Of a stretch of 64,000 nucleotides of DNA, positions 62,901-64,000 are shown one piece after another. A program made the translations under genes and the position numbers. The notes beneath the pieces were generated by a model that was given only the letters and a program-made list of their open reading frames with translations, searched no databases and was not told where the DNA came from. Position 1 is the first letter of the stretch; each line of letters begins with the position of its first letter. Origin of the DNA: Cinclus cinclus (lineage: Eukaryota; Chordata; Aves; Passeriformes; Cinclidae); contig NC_085047.1 of NCBI RefSeq assembly GCF_963662255.1, positions 110,295,872 through 110,359,871 on the forward strand, read 5' to 3'.

Positions 62901-63106
62901 ATTCATGAAGACTTCATTCAGTCCTGTTTTGATCGTCTAAAAGCGTCCTATGATACATTATGTGTGTTGGATGGAGATAAAGACAGTATCAACTGTGCAA
63001 GACAAGAAGCAATAAGGATGGTGAGAGTGTTGACTGTTTTAAGAGAGTATATAAATGAATGTGACAGTGATTACCACGAAGAGAGAACTATTCTACCTAT
63101 GTCAAG
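29156..63106 (+). CDS. USP9X: USP9X, ubiquitin-specific peptidase 9 (5' part, 17 coding exons)
   Basis: USP9X (FAM) is a very large cytoplasmic deubiquitinase of about 2,550 residues. It removes ubiquitin from substrates such as SMAD4, MCL1 and adhesion or trafficking proteins. The coding exons are 29156-29251, 32814-32959, 33264-33343, 37207-37319, 37657-37875, 39079-39194, 39455-39706, 39784-39922, 41455-41607, 45359-45463, 46942-47148, 48020-48156, 53345-53478, 57438-57525, 59135-59477, 60910-61005 and 62895-63106. They join in one frame of 2,636 nt (878 codons plus two bases) with GT-AG borders throughout. The protein starts [12 protein letters not shown], continues with a Ser/Pro/Gln-rich disordered leader to about residue 70, then helical ARM/HEAT-like sequence. 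The ubiquitin-like insert and the catalytic Cys/His domain lie downstream of the window. The frame shows no sign of being a pseudogene. Identification is by recognition of near-identity to vertebrate USP9X. Confidence 0.97.
29252..32813 (+). other. USP9X: USP9X intron 2
   Basis: Donor GTATGG and acceptor TTTTAG. About half of this 3.6-kb intron is one antisense CR1 (30331-32060). A short poly-A run lies at 32577-32588. The remainder shows no gene. Confidence 0.9.
30331..32060 (-). mobile_element. CR1 LINE, about 1.7 kb, antisense, with dead reverse transcriptase
   Basis: This is the largest element in the window. Read on the minus strand it ends at AATCACAG (30331, the reverse complement of the CR1 tail) and extends 5' into the ORF2 reverse transcriptase. 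Minus-strand frames at 31212-31550 ([22 protein letters not shown]) and 30839-31117 ([21 protein letters not shown]) are clear CR1 RT pieces. The first catalytic block usually reads DFSKAFDTV, and here is DFSKALTTV. The second, normally FADD, reads FSGD at 31153-31164. Stops and frameshifts separate the pieces, so the copy is inactive. The upstream end near 32060 is approximate, and the element is 5'-truncated. Confidence 0.95.
32814..32959 (+). CDS. USP9X: USP9X coding exon 3 (residues 33-80)
   Basis: It runs from TTTTAG|ACTTCT to AACAG|GTATTT. It encodes [19 protein letters not shown], then an acidic stretch and [14 protein letters not shown]. This is the end of the Ser/Pro-rich leader and the start of the folded region. 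It ends with two bases of an Arg codon (phase 2). The donor is off-consensus at +4/+5 (GTATTT). Confidence 0.96.
32960..33263 (+). other. USP9X: USP9X intron 3 (304 bp)
   Basis: A short T-rich intron with donor GTATTT and acceptor ATATAG. No repeat or RNA gene is seen. Confidence 0.93.
33264..33343 (+). CDS. USP9X: USP9X coding exon 4 (residues 81-107)
   Basis: It encodes [20 protein letters not shown] and then IDLSKK, a helix-rich segment. It begins by completing the Arg codon split with exon 3 and ends with one base of a Gly codon (AAAAAAG|GTAACT). Confidence 0.96.
33797..33829. repeat. Hairpin: 12-bp perfect stem, extendable to 15 bp, 3-nt loop
   Basis: ATTAGTCTAAGC (33800-33811) is followed by ATG and then its exact reverse complement GCTTAGACTAAT (33815-33826). 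A further A-T and C-G pair and one T-G wobble extend the stem to 33797-33829. It sits in intron 4 in no recognised repeat. Confidence 0.85.
34540..34593. repeat. A-rich low-complexity tract
   Basis: Runs of A are interrupted by CC, CGC and GC (AAAAAAAACCAAAAAAAAAC and similar). It is possibly the worn tail of an old insertion, but no element body is recognisable beside it. Confidence 0.7.
36553..37114 (-). mobile_element. Solo LTR of an avian endogenous retrovirus, antisense, 562 bp
   Basis: I recognise this as an LTR type common in songbird genomes. In + strand reading it starts TGTGATTTAACCCCAGCCAG, passes 'ggttgagataaagacagttt' and ends 'caccagtgca', so the true LTR reads on the minus strand with TG...CA ends. 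A degraded polyadenylation region (TGTTAAAC where ATTAAA is expected) and a lost TATA region suggest no promoter activity. The adjacent 5-mers (CTAAA and ACAAA) do not match, so the target duplication has decayed or the borders are off. No internal viral genes are present. A shorter relative in the opposite orientation lies at 42336-42517. Confidence 0.85.
37207..37319 (+). CDS. USP9X: USP9X coding exon 5 (residues 108-145)
   Basis: It runs from AAATAG|GCTTTG to ATTCAT|GTGAGT. It encodes G(split)[20 protein letters not shown] and continues through [17 protein letters not shown]. The Phe after the split Gly is Leu in mammalian USP9X as I recall it. It ends in phase 0. Confidence 0.96.
37320..37656 (+). 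other. USP9X: USP9X intron 5 (337 bp)
   Basis: Donor GTGAGT, with a long T-rich tract before the AACAG acceptor. No other feature is seen. Confidence 0.92.
37657..37875 (+). CDS. USP9X: USP9X coding exon 6 (residues 146-218)
   Basis: It starts [20 protein letters not shown], continues [18 protein letters not shown], and ends PPDPRSPK before |GTATGA. The middle part ([20 protein letters not shown]) is the most diverged stretch of this region relative to mammalian USP9X, consistent with a flexible loop between helices. It ends in phase 0. Confidence 0.96.
38306..38452. repeat. T/G-rich low-complexity tract
   Basis: About 145 bp composed almost only of T and G on the + strand (TTTGGTTTGGTTTTGTTTTG and similar). 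This strand asymmetry is often seen in avian introns and can reflect slippage of older repeat tails. Confidence 0.75.
38551..38593. repeat. Compound TA / CATA / CA microsatellite
   Basis: Successive blocks of (AT)n, (CATA)n and (CA)n lie in intron 6. It is likely length-polymorphic. Confidence 0.9.
39079..39194 (+). CDS. USP9X: USP9X coding exon 7 (residues 219-256)
   Basis: It encodes [20 protein letters not shown], then [18 protein letters not shown] and two bases of Lys (ATCAA|GTAAGT). It is helical-repeat sequence with no gaps relative to USP9X as I know it. Confidence 0.96.
39455..39706 (+). CDS. USP9X: USP9X coding exon 8 (residues 257-340)
   Basis: It runs from TTTTTTAG|GCCATT to CTTAG|GTAAGA. 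It completes Lys 257, then encodes [20 protein letters not shown], the charged segment [20 protein letters not shown], and [20 protein letters not shown] up to MIL. It is helix-rich and highly conserved. Confidence 0.96.
39707..39783 (+). other. USP9X: USP9X intron 8, only 77 bp
   Basis: Donor GTAAGA at 39707 and acceptor TCTCACAG at 39783. The frame continues exactly as ILR-LLQIS across it, so both borders are firm. It is by far the shortest intron in the window. Confidence 0.95.
39784..39922 (+). CDS. USP9X: USP9X coding exon 9 (residues 341-387)
   Basis: It encodes [39 protein letters not shown] and LTAERMA. It ends ATGGCA|GTAAGT in phase 0. Confidence 0.96.
39923..41454 (+). other. USP9X: USP9X intron 9
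   Basis: Donor GTAAGT, acceptor ATTCAG. It contains a perfect 11-bp inverted repeat at 40457-40483. No gene or recognisable mobile element is seen. Confidence 0.92.
40457..40483. repeat. Perfect 11-bp inverted repeat, 5-nt loop
   Basis: TTGAATGCATG (40457-40467), loop TATAG, then CATGCATTCAA (40473-40483), an exact reverse complement. It lies mid-intron 9 and is not part of a recognised element. Confidence 0.9.
41455..41607 (+). CDS. USP9X: USP9X coding exon 10 (residues 388-438)
   Basis: It encodes [40 protein letters not shown] and [11 protein letters not shown]. It ends GCACAG|GTAAAT in phase 0. Confidence 0.96.
41608..45358 (+). other. USP9X: USP9X intron 10
   Basis: Donor GTAAAT, acceptor CTGACAG. 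It holds a short, internally deleted LTR (42336-42517) and A-rich tracts around 42888-43003. The rest is AT-rich with no gene. Confidence 0.9.
42336..42517 (+). mobile_element. Internally deleted solo LTR (182 bp) with AGGGC target duplication
   Basis: It has TG...CA ends: it starts TGTACTGGTTTGGGCAGGG and ends 'gggttataccttgaca'. Its two end regions match the two ends of the LTR at 36553-37114 in the opposite orientation, but the middle, including the promoter part, is missing. The bases AGGGC occur immediately before (42331-42335) and after (42518-42522). This is a perfect 5-bp target-site duplication of the size typical for ERVL-type integration, which makes the borders firm. No viral genes are present. 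Confidence 0.88.
45359..45463 (+). CDS. USP9X: USP9X coding exon 11 (residues 439-473)
   Basis: It encodes [20 protein letters not shown] and [15 protein letters not shown]. It is a whole number of codons (35) with phase 0 on both sides, so skipping it would keep the frame. Confidence 0.96.
45464..46941 (+). other. USP9X: USP9X intron 11
   Basis: Donor GTAATT, acceptor TCTTAG. A 9-bp inverted repeat (TGCATTGTT, loop TGTT, AACAATGCA) lies at 46861-46882, followed by a very A/T-rich stretch leading to the acceptor. No gene is seen. Confidence 0.9.
46942..47148 (+). CDS. USP9X: USP9X coding exon 12 (residues 474-542)
   Basis: It encodes [60 protein letters not shown] and KILDYSCSQ. It has phase 0 at both ends and an alternating helical pattern typical of ARM/HEAT-like repeats. 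Confidence 0.96.
47149..48019 (+). other. USP9X: USP9X intron 12
   Basis: Donor GTGAGT, acceptor CTTTAAG. An (AAT)n microsatellite (47969-47998) ends 21 bases before exon 13, leaving only a short, weak pyrimidine stretch. No gene is seen. Confidence 0.92.
47969..47998. repeat. (AAT)n microsatellite, about 10 units, at a splice acceptor
   Basis: An uninterrupted run of about ten AAT units lies immediately upstream of the exon 13 acceptor. It occupies the zone where the branch point would normally lie. TAAT units resemble the minimal branch-point consensus (UNAY). Confidence 0.95.
48020..48156 (+). CDS. USP9X: USP9X coding exon 13 (residues 543-587)
   Basis: It encodes [40 protein letters not shown] and APQNL. 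It ends with two bases of Ser (TTGAG|GTAAGA), so skipping it would shift the frame. Its acceptor follows the (AAT)n repeat directly. Confidence 0.96.
48157..53344 (+). other. USP9X: USP9X intron 13 (about 5.2 kb)
   Basis: Donor GTAAGA, acceptor TTTCAG. No CR1 or LTR is recognised. It contains a 136-codon open frame (48737-49147) judged to be chance, a G-rich stretch near 48667-48702, and a small tandem duplication of 'attgtgccta' at about 51197-51221. Confidence 0.88.
53345..53478 (+). CDS. USP9X: USP9X coding exon 14 (residues 588-632)
   Basis: It completes Ser 588, then encodes [40 protein letters not shown] and QYAK. It ends with one base of a Glu codon (AAAG|GTGAGT). As I recall mammalian USP9X, several substitutions fall at the C-terminal end of this exon. 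Confidence 0.96.
53479..57437 (+). other. USP9X: USP9X intron 14
   Basis: Donor GTGAGT, acceptor TTTGCAG. It is AT-rich, with a small 14-bp palindrome ATCTATATATAGAT (54431-54444). No gene or recognised mobile element is seen. Confidence 0.9.
57438..57525 (+). CDS. USP9X: USP9X coding exon 15 (residues 633-661)
   Basis: It encodes E(split)[20 protein letters not shown] and VQERLNFL, ending with two bases of Arg (TTACG|GTGTGT). The donor departs from consensus at -1/-2 and +3 to +5, and is probably the weakest of the gene's donors here. The 88-nt exon would shift the frame if skipped. Confidence 0.95.
57526..59134 (+). other. USP9X: USP9X intron 15
   Basis: Donor GTGTGT, acceptor GCTCAAG. 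It is AT-rich, with several short T and A runs and no gene. Confidence 0.9.
59135..59477 (+). CDS. USP9X: USP9X coding exon 16 (residues 662-776)
   Basis: The longest coding exon here. It encodes [60 protein letters not shown] and more, to LDYLWR before |GTGAGT. It is nearly invariant among vertebrates as far as I know, which suggests a binding surface. It ends in phase 0. Confidence 0.97.
59478..60909 (+). other. USP9X: USP9X intron 16
   Basis: Donor GTGAGT, acceptor GTGCTAG behind a T-rich tract. No repeat or gene is recognised. Confidence 0.9.
60910..61005 (+). CDS. USP9X: USP9X coding exon 17 (residues 777-808)
   Basis: It encodes [20 protein letters not shown] and [12 protein letters not shown]. 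It has 32 codons and phase 0 at both ends. Skipping it would keep the frame. Confidence 0.96.
61006..62894 (+). other. USP9X: USP9X intron 17
   Basis: Donor GTAAGA, acceptor AATTAG. It contains the sense CR1 at 61515-62275. No nested gene is seen. Confidence 0.92.
61515..62275 (+). mobile_element. CR1 LINE fragment, sense, about 760 bp
   Basis: Sense CR1 begins near 'aggatgtcatccccagggtc', runs through 'agccaagtgcaaggtcctgc', 'gagaccccacctacagtgct' and 'ttaaactgaaagagggtaga', and ends at 'aggtccttccaacccaaacc'. A + strand frame at 61476-61838 carries the CR1 RT C-terminal phrases [12 protein letters not shown] and EKDLGVL. It is broken further on. The copy is 5'-truncated and inactive. Confidence 0.94.
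62895..63106 (+). CDS. USP9X: USP9X coding exon 18 (residues 809-878)
   Basis: It encodes [60 protein letters not shown] and [10 protein letters not shown], plus two bases of the next codon (TCAAG|GTATGT). It is the last exon in the window. The next exons should enter the ubiquitin-like region. Confidence 0.96.
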
Positions 63107-64000
63107 GTATGTGTGAAAAAGCAGTATGATTTTGAGTTCTGTTAAACTAAAATAGTACTATTGTCCTTGGGATTTTTACATTCTAAATGGTTTCTGTTCA
63201 GGAAATGGTTCCACGGTGTTTCCGAATTCCCTTTTCTTTGCTAATATGTGATACTGTATTTTAAAAAAAAAATTTGAGAGGTCTGGCAAATACAAATATA
63301 AATGAAAGGGACACAGCAGGTCTAAGAATGAACTTGTTTTTTTCTGTAACCAGCGCAATGTCCCTTGAGGCTCAATTGCTTTGGATATAGTTCTTTATTT
63401 CAGATAATTACTTAATGTAAAGAATAGTACTGCTTTTAACATTGGCAAAACCTTTTTGTTTCTCATTGTCTTATACAAAAGCATGTTGTAAATGTATGTA
63501 TTCACTTTGCAGAATTGTTTACAGAGATCTCAGTCTTACTTTGCAATATTTAATTTTTAATTATCTCTAAGTGAAACATTCTGTAATCTCCTCACAGAAG
63601 GAGTACTTTAAGAATACTTTAAAGTTTATTTATTTTTTGTATACCTTCACTCTTCTTATTCTTGTCCTTGAGTGAAAACTTATCTTAAATCCTTGGTGTC
63701 TCTATGGATTTATGATGCAGCTAACATATTTTTAAACACAGTGGAGGCTTTTTGTCCATTTTCTTTAAATACACTTTTTGTCAAAAAAAAATGAAGCAGT
63801 TGCTGTTTCTTCATGGTGTGTCAGTAATTTGCAGTGTTGCTACATCTTTTTTACTGCATATATTTATTGATTGATTGATTGGTCCTAACAAAGTTTTCTT
63901 GTTGATTGTGGGTACATAGTTTTTTTTTATGTGGGCTGCTTACTTGGTTCAACTAATCTTTCACAGGTCTTGTTAGCAAGGAGCTTTATGAGGCTTTTTG
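63107..64000 (+). other. USP9X: USP9X intron 18, runs off the window
   Basis: Donor GTATGT; the acceptor is not reached. It is AT-rich, with a short (GATT)n run at 63866-63882 and a poly-A run near 63783. No gene is seen. Confidence 0.88.

Noticed and set aside
29156..63106. Possibility that this is a retrocopy or sex-chromosome pseudogene of USP9X
   Set aside because: All introns are present with proper splice sites and no stop or frameshift occurs across 878 codons, so the copy appears functional.
1..64000. An undescribed multi-gene system, CRISPR array, or bacterial or viral gene cluster
   Set aside because: The window is vertebrate intronic and promoter sequence around one known gene. 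No repeat-spacer array, operon-like gene packing or intact foreign gene was seen on either strand.

Overview
This window is vertebrate nuclear DNA, almost certainly from a bird and probably a songbird. It holds one recognisable protein gene, on the + strand: the 5' part of USP9X (ubiquitin-specific peptidase 9). The bird call rests on many degraded CR1 LINE fragments, both sense and antisense, two LTR copies of a type I associate with passerine genomes, and a USP9X protein close to mammalian USP9X with scattered substitutions. In birds this gene is autosomal, because the human X short-arm block that carries it corresponds to part of chicken chromosome 1.

Layout. Positions 1-4600 are AT-rich 5' flank with no supportable gene. 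A CR1 fragment (4602-4755) abuts a strong CpG island (about 4780-6200), which holds the promoter, two perfect CREs and a non-coding first exon ending at 5776. Intron 1 runs to 28997 and carries at least five CR1 pieces. Exon 2 (28998-29251) holds the rest of the leader, with overlapping upstream ORFs, and the USP9X start codon at 29156. Seventeen coding exons follow (29156-63106). All have GT-AG borders, their phases join into one uninterrupted frame, and together they encode residues 1-878 plus two bases of the next codon. The window ends in intron 18.

The encoded part is the N-terminal helical (ARM/HEAT-like) region of the deubiquitinase. The ubiquitin-like insert and the catalytic USP domain lie beyond the window. 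Introns hold a 1.7-kb antisense CR1 with a dead reverse transcriptase (30331-32060), two LTR copies of one family in opposite orientation (36553-37114 and 42336-42517, the second with a perfect 5-bp target duplication), a sense CR1 (61515-62275), two near-perfect hairpins, and an (AAT)n repeat just upstream of one splice acceptor.

I found no undescribed multi-gene system. The points most worth a second look are the crowded uORF arrangement in the leader, the paired CREs next to a CR1 fragment, the intronic hairpins, and the (AAT)n tract at the exon 13 acceptor. Exon borders were read by eye from splice signals and frame continuity. Repeat borders are approximate unless stated.
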